From NCBI GenBank assembly GCA_012934845.2, contig WNNJ02001346.1, forward strand, positions 186,001-250,000: a stretch of DNA of 64,000 nt, in the 5' to 3' direction. This document shows positions 10,694 through 21,525 of the stretch, one piece after another. This DNA comes from Pomphorhynchus laevis. Its lineage: Eukaryota > Acanthocephala > Palaeacanthocephala > Echinorhynchida > Pomphorhynchidae. Below the pieces are notes generated by a model. It was given only the letters and a program-made list of their open reading frames with translations, did not search any database and was not told where the DNA came from. The first letter of the stretch is position 1; the number at the start of each line of letters is the position of its first letter. A program made the position numbers and the translations under genes.

Positions 10694-13600
10694 TTAGAGT
10701 GGTGCGTCCTTATCGTGAATTAGAGTTCCTGGTTCTTGATACCTGTTTCGCATAGCCATCGATGTGGATTTTATAATAAGGAGTGAAATCCTGGCTCTTT
10801 CTTGACGGATCAAATCGGGATATGAAAGGTTGTTGTTGCTCGCTTTAAGTGAAGATATGCGCTTAAGTATCGAGTCCGCTATCTTTCCAATACCACCAAC
10901 AGTTGATAAAATCAACGGGTGAAACGAAGCATTTTCTATTTTCGCAATCCGCTCTGTATATTTTGCCTGCTTCCGATTTTCATGGTACTTGAAGGGATCC
11001 TTCATTGTATCCAAGGAATAAGACGGCGCTAGGTTGTTGAAAACGCATACGTCCATAAAGGACCGCTCCGTCAGATTCCCGAAGAGGCCAGTACATCTTA
11101 TGTCTGATCTTGCCTCTCTGTCCCGTGATGTGGCTTGAGATTCAAAAATGACTGTGTCTGAAACCGGGAGCAATACTGGTTCTGTACATACGAGTCGACA
11201 GGTTTCCTTGAGTGATCTAGCAATCTCGTTAGCGACACTGTTGTGACGAATGAAGTTGAAACAGCCTGTCTTGCATGAAAGTGCGTGTATTGTTGTTAGA
11301 GACACTCCACACGCACACTCACCCAAATAGCGATTCGGTTTCCACTCGTATCTTATTGAAATCGCGTCGTGGAATTCTGAGGAGGATATGAACAAACCCT
11401 CAACAAACCCTGCTGTTAACCACGAGTAGGCACCTTTCATGCTGGCATTCCATAAAATTGTCTTTAAATCATTTTTAGAGTTACTAGTAATCTCCGTCAC
11501 TATTCTGTTAAACTTTATTATGTTCATTTCTCTTATCTGCTTGACTACATTATGCTGAGACGTTTCTAGGGGAACTTCTGAGTGGTCTCTATCTACACTA
11601 GCCCTATACATCATGCGTGATTTCTCGTATTCATTATAGCATTCTTGAGTATAGTCGACTATACCAAGTCCTCCATGTCTGCATGGTAAAGCTACTATTC
11701 TACTTGACTCATCGTCGAGGCTGTTGATTCCCAGCATTCCCGGCAAAAAATTATGAAGTATCGCATTCTTTAAAGGTATTAGAAGACAATCTGCTACTTC
11801 ACATGTTCTAAGAATGTATGAAAATTTGTGTAGCAAAGCTTTGATTAGCAAAGTGTATCCGGCGAAGGCGTCTCTATCGGCAATCTGTTTTAGCTTTTCT
11901 ATTTGACCTGACCAATTCGTTACTTTGTTGATTATCTCGGTTTCAACATATTGTTCGAGCCCAATCATGCTCCCAAGGTATTTGATTCCATCGCATCGAA
12001 TATCTACACCATCATCCGCGAGTTCATCCAGACAATCAATATTACAGGTTTTGCCTGTCAATACAGTACATTTTGATGAATTTGTTATGAATCCAAACGC
12101 GGGTCCTATTCGGTTAAGCTCTTTCCATACCTTATTTATATCGCTTGGTTTGCCCACGCACGCTCCATCATCGGCGTACCAACAGTGTTTAGCGTTTGGA
12201 GCTACTTGTTTTAGTTTTCCAATTAGTGGCATCGAGGCTGCAGCGAATGCTGCCATGGCGAGAGGGTCTCCTTGTATGAAACCTTCTGTTGATTTTAATA
12301 TTGAGTTATCCACCACCAGCATCGAAGGTTGAATGTAGGTATTGTGCAATATCGTCGACATTGCGGGACAGATGAATTTCATATTTTCCAGTGCCATTTT
12401 TCGGTTGCAGTTATTAAAGGCATTGGTTGCATCTATTAGTAAGATGCATTCATCAGAAGATTGGCTAAACGCATCTCGAATCGTGTGAATAGCAATCTCT
12501 GTTCCACATCTTTGGCCTGCACAAAGTTGCGTAAAACCACATACACTCCTAACATCTTTTCCAATAAATGACAACACGGTACGTCCCGCAATCCGTCTCA
12601 ATACTTCTCCTACTCCAATGGGTCTAATCCCATTATGCTTTTCCAGCGGTATAAGGCGACTGACTGTGAACGCTTGTAACGCTACTGGATTTAACTTTTC
12701 GCTTGAAATCTTTATTACAAATCCGCATATCGCTGCGGCAAGACGTTTTGAGGCTAATCCATGTATTGTTAGAAATTTACGCCACTCATCTGCACATACT
12801 CCCGAAGGCCCGGCAGATCCCTTGGTACTTTTGGACGCTTTAATTATATCATCAGGTGTGATATCGAAAAACCTTGTGTCGTGATGATCCACACAACCAG
12901 CCATTTTTTCTTTCAGAAGGTATTCTTCGTTCACCGTAGAGGCTCTTGGGTGGAGTTCTTCTAATTTTTCGAGTACCGTTTTGCCTTGAATTATTGTTCC
13001 AGCAGCCAAAACTCCTGAGTGTTGTCCTTTGTCTAGCAACCTTGATGCCTTTCCGTATTTTCCAGATTTAATCAATTTAACTGTTTTCTCGATCACGAAA
13101 GATTCTGGTAGCTTTTTATTTTCAATGTTATCCTTTCTCATTTTCTGTAGGTAGGATGCTTCGGACATAAGTTCGTTAAGTTTCAAATCTTTGAGTAATG
13201 TTAATCTTCTTTCTAGGGTTTTTCGTAGTAAGTTAACCTTCCGCGTTGGCGGCCTCTGCAATAGCAGTTGACATAGCATAGTAGATCGAACTAGAGGATC
13301 GTATGCGCATACATTTGACTGATTGAAATACTCGAAACATTCACTCAAAAGATCAATAAATTTCTGACTGGCGCCACATTTGGGAAGCGCAAAATGATTT
13401 GGGATCCATTTTATTACCTCCGTAAAACCAGTGCTCCAAAATAGATTCTGATTGGTAGCATAATTGATTGGTGACAAGGCACACGCGCTCGAGACTTCGG
13501 CGATAGAATCGACGTTTGTTGCATTATGCATTTCTAGCACTTTATCGGTAGTATTTGCTCTAGGTTGATGAACAGGGTCATTGTATACAGTTTTCGTCTT

Positions 13601-13738
13601 TCTAGTACAGTTCGGAGCTCTGCAGTTTATGCAGTTCGAGCCTGCTTTTGCGCACCGGCAACCTTTGCATCTTGCTGCATCAGTGTTACATGAGCAGCAT
13701 GGTCTACTTGTAGACGGTTTGCCACGAGGCATTGCCAC
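10694..13738 (-). CDS. CXC-RT element 1 protein: CXC domain, reverse transcriptase, CCHC, restriction-like endonuclease
   Basis: A complete 1014-residue protein. Residues 14-44 form a cysteine-rich CXC domain (CCSC, then C-x2-C-x-C, C-x2-C, C), a type known for DNA binding in tesmin/LIN54 and MSL2. The RT spans about 300-600: a GSAGPSG block (307-313), RPIGVGEVLRRIAGR (372-386), LIDATNAFN (434-442, motif A aspartate D436), QGDPLAM (489-495) and YADDG (521-525). C808, C810, H818 and C822 form a CCHC knuckle. A nuclease core follows with D879 and D896 (RSDI, then FMDV), spaced as in element 2, and YHENRK at 918-923. By analogy with R2 proteins it nicks DNA and copies its own RNA at the nick. 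The start ATG is followed directly by a second in-frame ATG at codon 3; the first was chosen as the longest. Confidence 0.9.
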   Translation of the reverse strand: MAMPRGKPSTSRPCCSCNTDAARCKGCRCAKAGSNCINCRAPNCTRKTKTVYNDPVHQPRANTTDKVLEMHNATNVDSIAEVSSACALSPINYATNQNLFWSTGFTEVIKWIPNHFALPKCGASQKFIDLLSECFEYFNQSNVCAYDPLVRSTMLCQLLLQRPPTRKVNLLRKTLERRLTLLKDLKLNELMSEASYLQKMRKDNIENKKLPESFVIEKTVKLIKSGKYGKASRLLDKGQHSGVLAAGTIIQGKTVLEKLEELHPRASTVNEEYLLKEKMAGCVDHHDTRFFDITPDDIIKASKSTKGSAGPSGVCADEWRKFLTIHGLASKRLAAAICGFVIKISSEKLNPVALQAFTVSRLIPLEKHNGIRPIGVGEVLRRIAGRTVLSFIGKDVRSVCGFTQLCAGQRCGTEIAIHTIRDAFSQSSDECILLIDATNAFNNCNRKMALENMKFICPAMSTILHNTYIQPSMLVVDNSILKSTEGFIQGDPLAMAAFAAASMPLIGKLKQVAPNAKHCWYADDGACVGKPSDINKVWKELNRIGPAFGFITNSSKCTVLTGKTCNIDCLDELADDGVDIRCDGIKYLGSMIGLEQYVETEIINKVTNWSGQIEKLKQIADRDAFAGYTLLIKALLHKFSYILRTCEVADCLLIPLKNAILHNFLPGMLGINSLDDESSRIVALPCRHGGLGIVDYTQECYNEYEKSRMMYRASVDRDHSEVPLETSQHNVVKQIREMNIIKFNRIVTEITSNSKNDLKTILWNASMKGAYSWLTAGFVEGLFISSSEFHDAISIRYEWKPNRYLGECACGVSLTTIHALSCKTGCFNFIRHNSVANEIARSLKETCRLVCTEPVLLPVSDTVIFESQATSRDREARSDIRCTGLFGNLTERSFMDVCVFNNLAPSYSLDTMKDPFKYHENRKQAKYTERIAKIENASFHPLILSTVGGIGKIADSILKRISSLKASNNNLSYPDLIRQERARISLLIIKSTSMAMRNRYQEPGTLIHDKDAPL

Positions 13739-13862
13739 TCCCTCAGTGTAAGTAATGTAAGTATTTGTTAGTTAGCAGCTAAGAATTTCAATTGTAATTT
13801 GTGTAATATGATTGTAAGTAGTTAATGGGTATCAAGATAGTTTAAACTCAATATGCACACTA

Positions 13863-13889
13863 GTCAGAGCCCTTGTATCTCGGGATGAC
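13863..13889 (-). promoter_or_regulatory. Conserved 27-base hairpin in element 1 leader
   Basis: On the element strand it begins GTCATCCC, has GATACAAGGG in the middle and ends GCTCTGAC. GTCA pairs with TGAC and CCC with GGG. A near-identical 27-mer occurs twice in the leader of decayed element 3 (26503-26529 and 26611-26637). Conservation outside the coding region suggests a promoter, RNA-binding or self-processing role; which one is not known. Confidence 0.6.
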
Positions 13890-13940
13890 TGCTGGAAAGT
13901 CGATTGTAATTTGTGTATGTTATTTATTGTATGTTATTTT

Positions 13941-13995
13941 ATTGTCGTGAGATTGTCGTGAGGTTGTCGTGAGGTTGTCGTGAGGTTGTCGTGAG
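13941..13995. repeat. Five 11-bp tandem repeats in element 1 leader
   Basis: The units are two copies of ATTGTCGTGAG followed by three of GTTGTCGTGAG. They lie about 200 bp upstream of the start codon of the minus-strand ORF, near the element's 5' end. Tandem 5' UTR units act as promoters in some LINEs. Confidence 0.85.
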
Positions 13996-14067
13996 TTTTA
14001 GTTTGTTATATTGAATTTGTATGTTATTTTATTGTAAGTACTTTAATAATCAATTCTTTTTTTAACG

Positions 14068-14080
14068 TCCTGGTTATAAC
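14068..14080. repeat. Candidate target-site duplication, 5' side of CXC-RT element 1
   Basis: TCCTGGTTATAAC, identical to 10531-10543. It is followed by ACAATAATAATTATTATAAC, an AT-rich tail that also borders the 3' end of LINE-D1. Confidence 0.65.
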
Positions 14081-15800
14081 TATTACAATAATAATTATTA
14101 TAACGAATAGAAGCAAATGAGCTACAAGCTCGTGTCGCTTACAAAACATGATAAAATAAAAATAAAAAACATCAACAAAAAAATTCAATCAAATAGTAGT
14201 TGCAAATTCCTTCTTTCGGCTGAGATGGCTTTCTTGATAGCATCACTAGATATACTACTAGAGATATCAAGGCACTTTAGTGCATTCTATCCGTTAATTA
14301 CCCTGGTTGCAAATCGATGGTGAACAGGAATTCTTGTAGTTGGCTTTATTAGTTTCCACACATGCCCACGAGTTTCTAGTCTATCATTCACGGATAGTAA
14401 GCTAGAGAGACCACCAAAGCCATCGAAAACAATTTTGACTGCAGTTGATTAATCAATGGCCGATCTGCGATATTTCAATGTGCCGACACGTAGAGATGTC
14501 AAACGTTCAGCATATCTCAAATTGGAGAAATTCGGAATCATTCGTGACCTTTTACGTAACAAGTTCTTAATGTCACGGAATTCCCTTAAAGTCTGTGGAT
14601 AAGTTACAGGTCAACCGTATTCAAGGATGAGAAGAATATAAGAGCAAAATAGTCGCTTGGACATTGATGGACTTATCCGATCAAAAGACTTGAAAAACAT
14701 TCATAAAACACGATAGCCTCGATTACAAATATATCTAGTGTGGACATTAGTTTTTAAGCTACTGGTCATCATCACACCAAGATCTTTGAATTCACCCATT
14801 CGGCCTGTCTGAATCGAACCTATCTGATACGATGAGTTTAGTGAAGAACCAATGGACATATGCGCACATTTAGAGGGGTTAACCCTCAAACCATTTTCCG
14901 CTGACCATTTTTCTAGACATGTCAGATCATCTTGAAGGATCTTAATGTCCCTTCCGTCTCTAATAGGCCGCCATATCTTAACATCGTCAGCATACATTAC
15001 GACATCAGAACGAATTACAGATGGGAGATCATTAATATAGACAATAAAAAGAAGTGGGGAGATAACAGCACCCTGTGGACTGCCAGAATGAATAACGAAC
15101 GAGGTGGACATATCTGCACCTACACGTACTTTGAAAGAGCGTGAACTCAAGTAATTTGCAATCCAGGCGACATACATAGGACAAACACTAAGTGACCTCA
15201 ATTTGTAAATGAGTCGATCATGCTGGACTGAATCAAAAGCATGAGAGAAATCTACAAAAAGTACATCAGATTGAACTCGTTCATCTAATGAAGACTGACA
15301 TGCGTTGGAAGAAACCAAAAGATTACTTATTGTTGATCTATTTGGTCTGAAACCGTGTTGTGAGTCAGTGAGTTTACCGTTGCTTTCCAAATCAGAGGAT
15401 ATGTTTTTGACTATTAGCTTTTCAAGCAACTTACAAATAATACATGTCAAGGCTACTGGGCGACAGTTCTTACACACTTGCTGATCTCCCATTTTATACA
15501 CTGGAACTACAATGGACTCCTTCCAACGCGAAGGAATTCGAGAATGGAGAATATAAAACTGAAACATACGGAAAACATATAAATATATTTGAGAAGCAAC
15601 TTTATTTAAAAGAATTGAGGGAAGTCCGTCCGGACCGGCAGCGATTTTCGGTTTTAATTTACAGAAAAGCTTTAAAACATCTTCAGCACAAAACGACAGA
15701 TTAGATCGGTCGAATGCATCTGAACCCTTTTCTGATTCAGAACTACACAATGCCCGCGAAGAGCAAAACATCGATGAGAACTCCTGGGCAAATAAGTTTG
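14081..15800 (-). mobile_element. LINE-D1, CR1-like, 5'-truncated
   Basis: The minus strand encodes an RT from just before the fingers to the thumb, then about 600 bp of decayed C-terminal region and 3' UTR ending in a TAATTATTATTGTAAT tail near 14081. The endonuclease and ORF1 are absent, which is the usual result of 5' truncation. The upstream edge near 15800 abuts the 5' leader of LINE-D2, which runs the other way. Confidence 0.75.
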
Positions 15801-15885
15801 CCCACGAGTAATATACACAATAATAACATACACCATGTAATAGACGCAATAATAACATACAATATAAACTTACAACGATATTCAT
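14701..15885 (-). pseudogene. LINE-D1 reverse transcriptase
   Basis: An open frame of 394 codons. About the first 30 residues are probably flanking sequence; homology starts around FAQEFSSMF. It holds a complete RT core: KPKIAAGPDGLPSILL, CRPVALTCIICKLLEKL, SQHGFRPNRST, LFVDFSHAFDSV (motif A), SGSPQGAVISPLLFIVYIND (motif B), MYADDVKIW (catalytic YADD) and FKDLGVMM. This is the CR1/Jockey pattern. The frame ends at a stop shortly after the thumb begins; further C-terminal sequence continues in broken frames to about 14330. An RT without its endonuclease is not expected to be active alone. Confidence 0.85.
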
Positions 15886-15942
15886 AGATAAACGGTATTC
15901 ATCAACGTACGATATTCATCGACCAACGATATTCATCAAAGA
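15875..15942 (+). promoter_or_regulatory. Four 17-bp tandem repeats in the LINE-D2 leader
   Basis: The units are ACGATATTCATAGATAA, ACGGTATTCATCAACGT, ACGATATTCATCGACCA and ACGATATTCATCAAAGA. They are in perfect 17-bp register and stop 11 bases before the ORF1 ATG at 15954. The register and position suggest an internal promoter made of repeated binding sites. Confidence 0.8.
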
Positions 15943-15953
15943 ACGAATTAACA

Positions 15954-17023
15954 ATGCCTAAGCATAGGAAGAATACCTCTTTCGTTAAAGCAGCACAAGA
16001 TATGGGGCAAAAATCTGCAATCAAACAAAAACCTGATTTTGTTACTCTCGAAATTGGTTGTGACTTAACGGATTGTAAAATATGGACAATTATGAAATAC
16101 CTTGAGTCTTTGAGAAATAAAATTAAAATGGCGCATGTTTATGTGGTTTTTGCACTGCTGCTAAATTAGCATAACTATTCAACTCAAAGAATCGCCAACC
16201 AGTGTATCTATATCGAAAAATGTGATTGAACCAATAATGGCGCCTTTAATCCAAAACGACTAGTATCATGATTTGTCTGCAGAATTGGATGCGGCCGCTT
16301 GTGTCTGCTTGGATACAGTTGTACCTACGCTCTCCCGTTGTAGTAATGATTTTGATGGTGTTGATGACTGTCAATTTTAAACAATTGCAAACGACAAGAC
16401 ACTATCTTTATTGTTGGATATTAAATCTCAGCGCGTTTATTTAGGCAACCAAACTCCAACTAGATGCAAGGATTAATGCATAATTATAAATACCAAATCT
16501 CAAAGCGTTGCATCAAACTATACACCTCTCAATTATAATAGTCTTAGATCTGACCGATCCCATAATGTGTTATTCAGTGGTATTCCTGAATCAAATGCTG
16601 AAATTTCTCAAATCCGTGTGGATGATGACAAATCTAATTTACGATAATGATGTTTTTCTCAGCTTTTGCTGAAGGGGCGATGAAGAGTTAACTTCTTGTC
16701 TCGAATTTCGGAAGTTATTTCGTCTTTGTAAAAAGTCAACTGATAAGCCTAGATCATTGAAAGTTACACTATCTTCCCCACATAATGCAAGTCTTTTATT
16801 AATGCGAGGTTACCGTCTGAAAGGCCAATTGTATCGAATACTCGGTGATTTATTACTAGAAGAGCAGTTGAAATTAAGAGAAGCAAACAGTGAATTACGA
16901 AGTCGTCTATCTAAAGGCGAAACTAATCTTCGTATAGGAAATTTTCAGGGTGTCAGGGTGCGCTCAGTTGTTCGTTGGAATTTAGTGATTTCCTTGATTA
17001 ACGAAAATTCACCCAGCGCTTAA
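15954..17023 (+). pseudogene. LINE-D2 ORF1 (RNA-binding, RRM/C-terminal type) remnant
   Basis: It starts MPKHRKNTSFVKAAQDMG just after the 17-bp repeats. Decayed middle blocks include RSHNVLFSGIPES, and the end (16757-16960) reads SLKVTLSSPHNASLLLMRGY, then GYRLKGQLYRILGDLLLEEQ and SRLSKGETNLRIGN. The last part is the hallmark of CR1-type ORF1 proteins (LRxAxxLKG, then DLTxxER, then GExxLxIRxG). The frame changes several times. ORF1 binds the element RNA. Confidence 0.65.
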
Positions 17024-17050
17024 GTACAAACTATCACAGTCGAAAAGGTA

Positions 17051-18100
17051 GTGCGGATACTAATTTACCTCAGCCATCGTGCACTAAAGTTGGCATATAT
17101 ATCATTGGGACTTTTAATCTCATTAAGTAGCATATATTGTAATACTTCAAAATACTCTCAATGCACAGTCACTCGCTATTTGTCAGTCGGTTGTTTTAAT
17201 CTTCGTAGTTTGGTTGCACAAATAGTGGAGTTAAGGCATCATCTTCATCTACTGTCGCACACATACGATGCATTCTGTGTCCCTGAATCGTGGCTCCATC
17301 AATATATTGTTAATGTTGCTGTTGATATTCCGGAGTATCGCATACTTCGAAGTTATAGGAAGTCTGGTAAACTTCGTGGAGGGGTTACCACTTATGCTCG
17401 AGAAATTTTTTTGATTTCTGACGTTTTTTATGTATGTGACCCTAATGGTTTCTTTGAAAGTTTCAACTTCCATATTAAATATGAATATATTGATATTACT
17501 TTTTTTGTCGTATATCGTTCCATATCAATGGCCACAGATTGTGATCTCCTAAAATTCAATTTAAAATCAGTATGTATCTGCTCACATTTTATTCTCTTAG
17601 GATATTTTAATCTCCCACGTTTTAATTAGTCAGAATCTCTATTTTATGACGGAAACGCTGTAGAAACAGAAATTTCTGAATTCATTTATGATGGGCTTCT
17701 GCTAATCCAACGCGTCCAACAGCCGACTTGTTTCTCATCGAGAGTATGCTCTGTACTTGATTTGGTGTTTACCAAAAGTGTTGATGATATAGTCAGTGTC
17801 GATTATCTTCATCCTGTAGGTGGAAGTTATCATTGGGTACTTTCCTTGAGGGCAGTACCAAACTTCAAATTTTGTCATCATCAAACAACAATTTTTAATC
17901 GTAATTATTCAAGCTTAAATATATGACATCTTTTTACTTTCTGTCAGCGTTACCTGCTCTCATTTTCGACAAAATATAGAGTACCACTGGAAATTATTTA
18001 CGATTACCTTTTGAAATTATCTGAAATAATTGCTCCAATGCGTGCGACCTCTCAAGTAACTTAACTTCCTGCGTGGATTAATCAAAACCTCAAACAGTCA
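17051..18100 (+). pseudogene. LINE-D2 endonuclease remnant
   Basis: A 192-codon frame shows CFNLRSLVAQIVELRHHL (N-terminal N-x-R-S-L block), CVPESWLHQYI (a TEtWL-like block with the catalytic glutamate), GKLRGGVTTYAREI (RGGG-like) and LLGYFNLPRFN, which is a degraded GDFN motif with the aspartate replaced by tyrosine. The next part (to about 17850) has LDLVFTKSVDD- and HPVGGSYHW-like pieces in another frame, where the usual SDH has become SYH. Probably inactive. Confidence 0.65.
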
Positions 18101-18345
18101 CTTAATATTCGAAATCGCTTGTGGAAATTATCCCGCTTACATCCTGAACTCATTGTAAGCTTTAGATATGTCATAAATCTTTGTTTTAGACTAAAAGTTT
18201 CAAAACGCGATAAATTTGAATCTGCAATCATAAGTGATTTAAACAGCAATCCCAAATTATTCTGGTCATATGTTCGCCGGAACAGAACACTCAATACTGA
18301 AATCAAAATTGTACACACATGTGAAGGTTCAGTCAGAAGTAAAAA

Positions 18346-19480
18346 ATGGCATTGCTGATGCTCTTGCTTCATTATTTTCATTACCATCGAATTCTTCACA
18401 CTCCATTCACTTGGTATGGTCGTCCAATACCACATAATTCCAATTTTTTTTCAATATCCGCCGAGGAAGTCAAAGTTACTCTTGCTCTGCCAATCCGCAC
18501 AGTGCTTCCGGTCCTGATAAAATTTCCATTTCTACTCAAGACCTTATCAAACTACTTGGCTCCTTCTCTTGTCAAAATCTTTCAGAATAGTCTTACCACT
18601 GGATGCGTGCCGGACTTGTGGAAACCTGCGATTATTGTTCCTGTTCCAAAAAATTGCGACTTCTTGTAGTGATCATAGACCAATAAGCCTGACGAGTTCG
18701 ATGTGCAAAGTTCTTGAAAGATTAGTGGCTCGTAGAATCTGTAGTCACTTAAACACTCATGAAGTCATAGCGTCTTCTCAACACGGATTCCGTTACGGTA
18801 GATCATGTTTGTCTAATTTACTAACTGCTCGCGAAATTTGGACTGAGGCACTTAGTTTTGGCAATTCAATTGATGTAATTTTTATTGACTTTTCGAGAGC
18901 CTTCGATCGAGTTCCGCATGAAAGTTTGCTTAGCTTGCTGTCTTATTATGGAGTTTCTTCGTTGCTGTGTAGATGGATCGTCGATTTTCTCCGAAATAGA
19001 TTTTTTAGGGTTAGAGTTGGACGCCATTTATCATCCCTCCAAACGTGTAAATTGTGGAGTTCCGCAAGGTACTCGGTCCTCTTTTCTTTATTGTTTACCT
19101 TAATGACTTGTTGTTAAGAATCCAGAACCCGTGCATGGCTTTTGCTGATGACCTCAAACTTTGGTCTGTTAAAATCAATGATACGTATGGTCGGTCCTTA
19201 CATGACGACCTTGATCGAATGCGCAAATTGAGTGTAGCTCCGGGTATGATACTGAACTTTGATAAATGTGTTCATATGACTAGGAAAGAGTAAACATGAT
19301 CGTGAATTTCGATTAGGGGTTCATACACTCAAAGTTGTTTCTGAGCGTAGGGATTTGGGTGTAATTTTGCAAGGACATTGAAAACTCGCTCAAATACTGA
19401 CTTTATTCACGGTCAATCAATGAAAGCTATGTATTGCATCAAAAATACTTTTGCAAGGCTACACCCATTATATTTTAAGA
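18346..19480 (+). pseudogene. LINE-D2 reverse transcriptase remnant
   Basis: Overlapping frames give SDHRPISLTSSMCKVLERLV, SQHGFRYGRSCLSNLL, IFIDFSRAFDRVPHESLL (motif A), CGVPQGT (motif B), FIVYLNDLL, AFADDLKLWSV (YADD changed to FADD, still two aspartates) and ILNFDKCVHMT. The thumb follows at 19378-19480 (MKAMYCIKNTFARLHPLYFKRLY). Two or more frameshifts separate these blocks. Confidence 0.75.
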
Positions 19481-19490
19481 GACTATATTG

Positions 19491-20060
19491 CGCGTTGGTT
19501 CGCCGCGTATTCCATCATTTGCAGGTGTTGTTAGAAGAGAGGTCGCCAGGTCAATATTTGCTACTTCTCATCTTCAAAAAGAACTTCCTCCGTTAAAACT
19601 TCTACAGCAATGTGATAGGGAGTCTCGTCGATCTCAAAACGTCATTATAAGTGGTCTACAGAATTCAGACAGCGATAGAGAACTTGTTGATGAGCTATTT
19701 AAGGAATTGGGAGTTAAAGTGCCTTTGGATTTAAATGCGAAACTTAAGAGATTTATATCTAGGAAAACTGATATTCCAGCATGGTTACTAATGACCACAA
19801 ATGAATCGTATTCTAAATTTATCTTAAGAAATGCTTACAAATTGAAGAATTCTGCTCGGTTTATGAAAGTGTTTATAAACCCGGATCTTTCCCCCATAGA
19901 GAGAAGCTCAAAAAGAATTACGTAGACAGTTAACCTTAAAACGCAATTGTGATCCCTCAGCAGTATTCTATATTCGTAACAATAGAATAATAAAGCTTTC
20001 AAAACAGCAACACAACGAGAAAGTTCAAGAGGCTTTATCGGTTGCTGCCCCTATATGACT
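19491..20060 (+). mobile_element. LINE ORF1 scrap (RRM-type)
   Basis: A frame reading RESRRSQNVIISGLQNSDSD, then LRNAYKLKNSARFMKVFINP and DLSPIERSSKRIT, continuing after one shift to LRRQLTLKRNCDPSAVFYIR and KLSKQQHNEKVQEAL. This is the ORF1 RNA-binding domain of a CR1-like LINE, a different subfamily from D2. It is spliced directly onto the D2 RT tail, so the junction near 19490 marks an insertion or deletion. A related scrap is at 27087-27860. Confidence 0.65.
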
Positions 20061-20460
20061 ATCTGAGAATAAAGTCTCAATGTTCAATAAGAGTCCTTCT
20101 ATCATACTCCTGCTTTTCTACAAACAGCTTGGCGTAGCCCTCTCGCAAGTAAGCGCACTTTAATCTGGAGAGCTTCGCTTGACGGATATCACCCCAGGTT
20201 CTGTAAAAAAGGAAGAATCATACATAAACGATTATCAACTTGTGTATGCTGTTTTTGCAACACAGCATGTTCAGCACTCTTACATGTATTTTCCTGTTCT
20301 CATTTGTCTTGTTTATCTTTAAAAACAATAGATACGCTGAAGTGGGGGTAGGCTTATAGGCTTATTTCGGCTGACGATGCGTACCTGTGTCACGTACAAT
20401 CAATTCGAGCCAATCAATGAAATTTTAAGCAGCTCAAGAAATAAGAAGAAAGACAACCTG
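20061..20460. other. Unassigned spacer
   Basis: No long frame. A short inverted pair is visible around 20247-20273 (GCTGTTTTTGCAACACAGC). Probably untranslated LINE sequence, but I cannot assign it. Confidence 0.35.
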
Positions 20461-20650
20461 TTCTGACTTTATATTTGTTATCTTACAATCTTTTTTTATA
20501 TGCCCAAGCCGAAAGGCGGAGTGGCTTTAATAAATCACTACATTATTATTTATTACAAGACTTTGACACATAAAAGAGTCATTTTGTCTGATCACAATAT
20601 TAAGAAAAGAAAAAAAGAAAGAAAAAAAGTAGTTCAGCAATAATAAATTG

Positions 20651-21509
20651 TCACATATAGTTATATATTTCCTGCAAAGAATCTTCTCTTTTTATCCACA
20701 TGCTCAGCGCATTCTGGAAAGATTTGTACTGTGCCATAGACACGATCGAATTCGGCAATCGGTTCCATAGGTTTACCGCTCTGTGAGATAATCGCAAGTA
20801 TCTATGACATTTCCCGTGTGATTGCACAACAATTGATAAAGAGTGTCCTCTCTGGCTCGGGCGATTATTTAGAATAACAGAATCCGATGGATAACCAGGA
20901 AAGACATGGATCATTCGCCATAACTGTAATAAATCATTGTACACATATCTCTTGTAAACTGAAGTAATATTTAGTTGGCTTAGTCTATCACAGTAGGCGA
21001 TGTTCCGAAGACCAGAACATAGCTTGGAAAATCGGCGAAGAATCTTTTCTAATTGGTTTATTTCACCACGCGTAGAAGGAAAAGTCGCCGGCGAAGCATA
21101 ATCAATGATTGGTCTGATCAACGCCTTATATAATAGTGAGAACTGAGACGGTGGAAGCGAACTAAAGGTATTTTTGATCATGTAAATAATTTTTCTCGAC
21201 GTGTTGCATATATTTTCAGTATTGAGGTCGGTTTTAAACGAATTCTGAACAATTATTTAAGATCTTTTGTATACGAATTTGTGGGAATAATCTCACCGAA
21301 ACAGAATAATCATTTGGTAAATCACTACGACCAAATCTGAGGTGGACACATTTAGTAATGTTAATCATGATTCCGGTCAGTTCGCTCCACCTATTAACCA
21401 TATTTATGTCATCTTGTAAGTGTTGCATATCGGCATAGCATGTTATGACATTCCATATTTTAAGATCATCCGCGAATGCTAATTTTTTACATTTTAGAGA
21501 GCGTAGCAA
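20651..21509 (-). pseudogene. LINE-D3 reverse transcriptase, C-terminal half
   Basis: 21234-21509 carries LAFADDLKIWNV (FADD), LQDDINMVNRWSELTGIMIN and TKCVHLRFGRS. 20651-21181 carries the thumb and tail: MIKNTFSSLPPSQFSLLYKA, LIRPIIDYASPATFPS, INQLEKILRRFSKLCSGLRN, YCDRLSQLNITSVYKRYVYN and LSHRAVNLWNRLPNSIV. The last block is the usual end of CR1/L2-type RT proteins. One frameshift separates the two parts. The FADD replaces YADD, as in LINE-D2. Confidence 0.8.
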
Positions 21510-21525
21510 ACTATTCAGAAATATG

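Larger units (their letters stand above)
10544..14067 (-). mobile_element. CXC-RT element 1, intact single-ORF non-LTR retroelement
   Basis: A 3.5 kb element on the minus strand with a 329-bp 5' leader, one 1014-codon ORF and an about 150-bp 3' region ending in AT-rich sequence. It is bounded by a 13-bp direct repeat. The leader carries a hairpin also found in element 3 (13863-13889) and five 11-bp tandem repeats (13941-13995). Nothing visible breaks the ORF, so the copy may be young. The target was a DR copy. Domain order (DNA-binding fingers, RT, CCHC, restriction-like nuclease) matches the R2 group, but the N-terminal domain is of CXC type instead of C2H2/Myb. Confidence 0.85.
15801..19490 (+). 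mobile_element. LINE-D2, CR1-like, near full length, decayed
   Basis: The order is 5' leader with four 17-bp repeats (15875-15942), ORF1 (15954 to about 16980), endonuclease (about 17150-17900) and RT (about 18430-19480). All are on the plus strand and all are interrupted by stops and frameshifts. It is related to LINE-D1 and LINE-D3: the ORF1 block RGYRLKGQLYRILGD matches RGYKLKGQTTKIFKD in D3. The 3' end is replaced at about 19490 by an ORF1 scrap of another copy. Confidence 0.75.

Noticed and set aside
11925-12884. Plus-strand frames of 88-135 codons
   Set aside because: Shadows of the CXC-RT element 1 gene on the opposite strand.
13863-13889. Leader hairpin as a canonical hammerhead or HDV ribozyme
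   Set aside because: It lacks the CTGANGA and GAAA cores of a hammerhead and shows no nested double pseudoknot; left as an unclassified hairpin.
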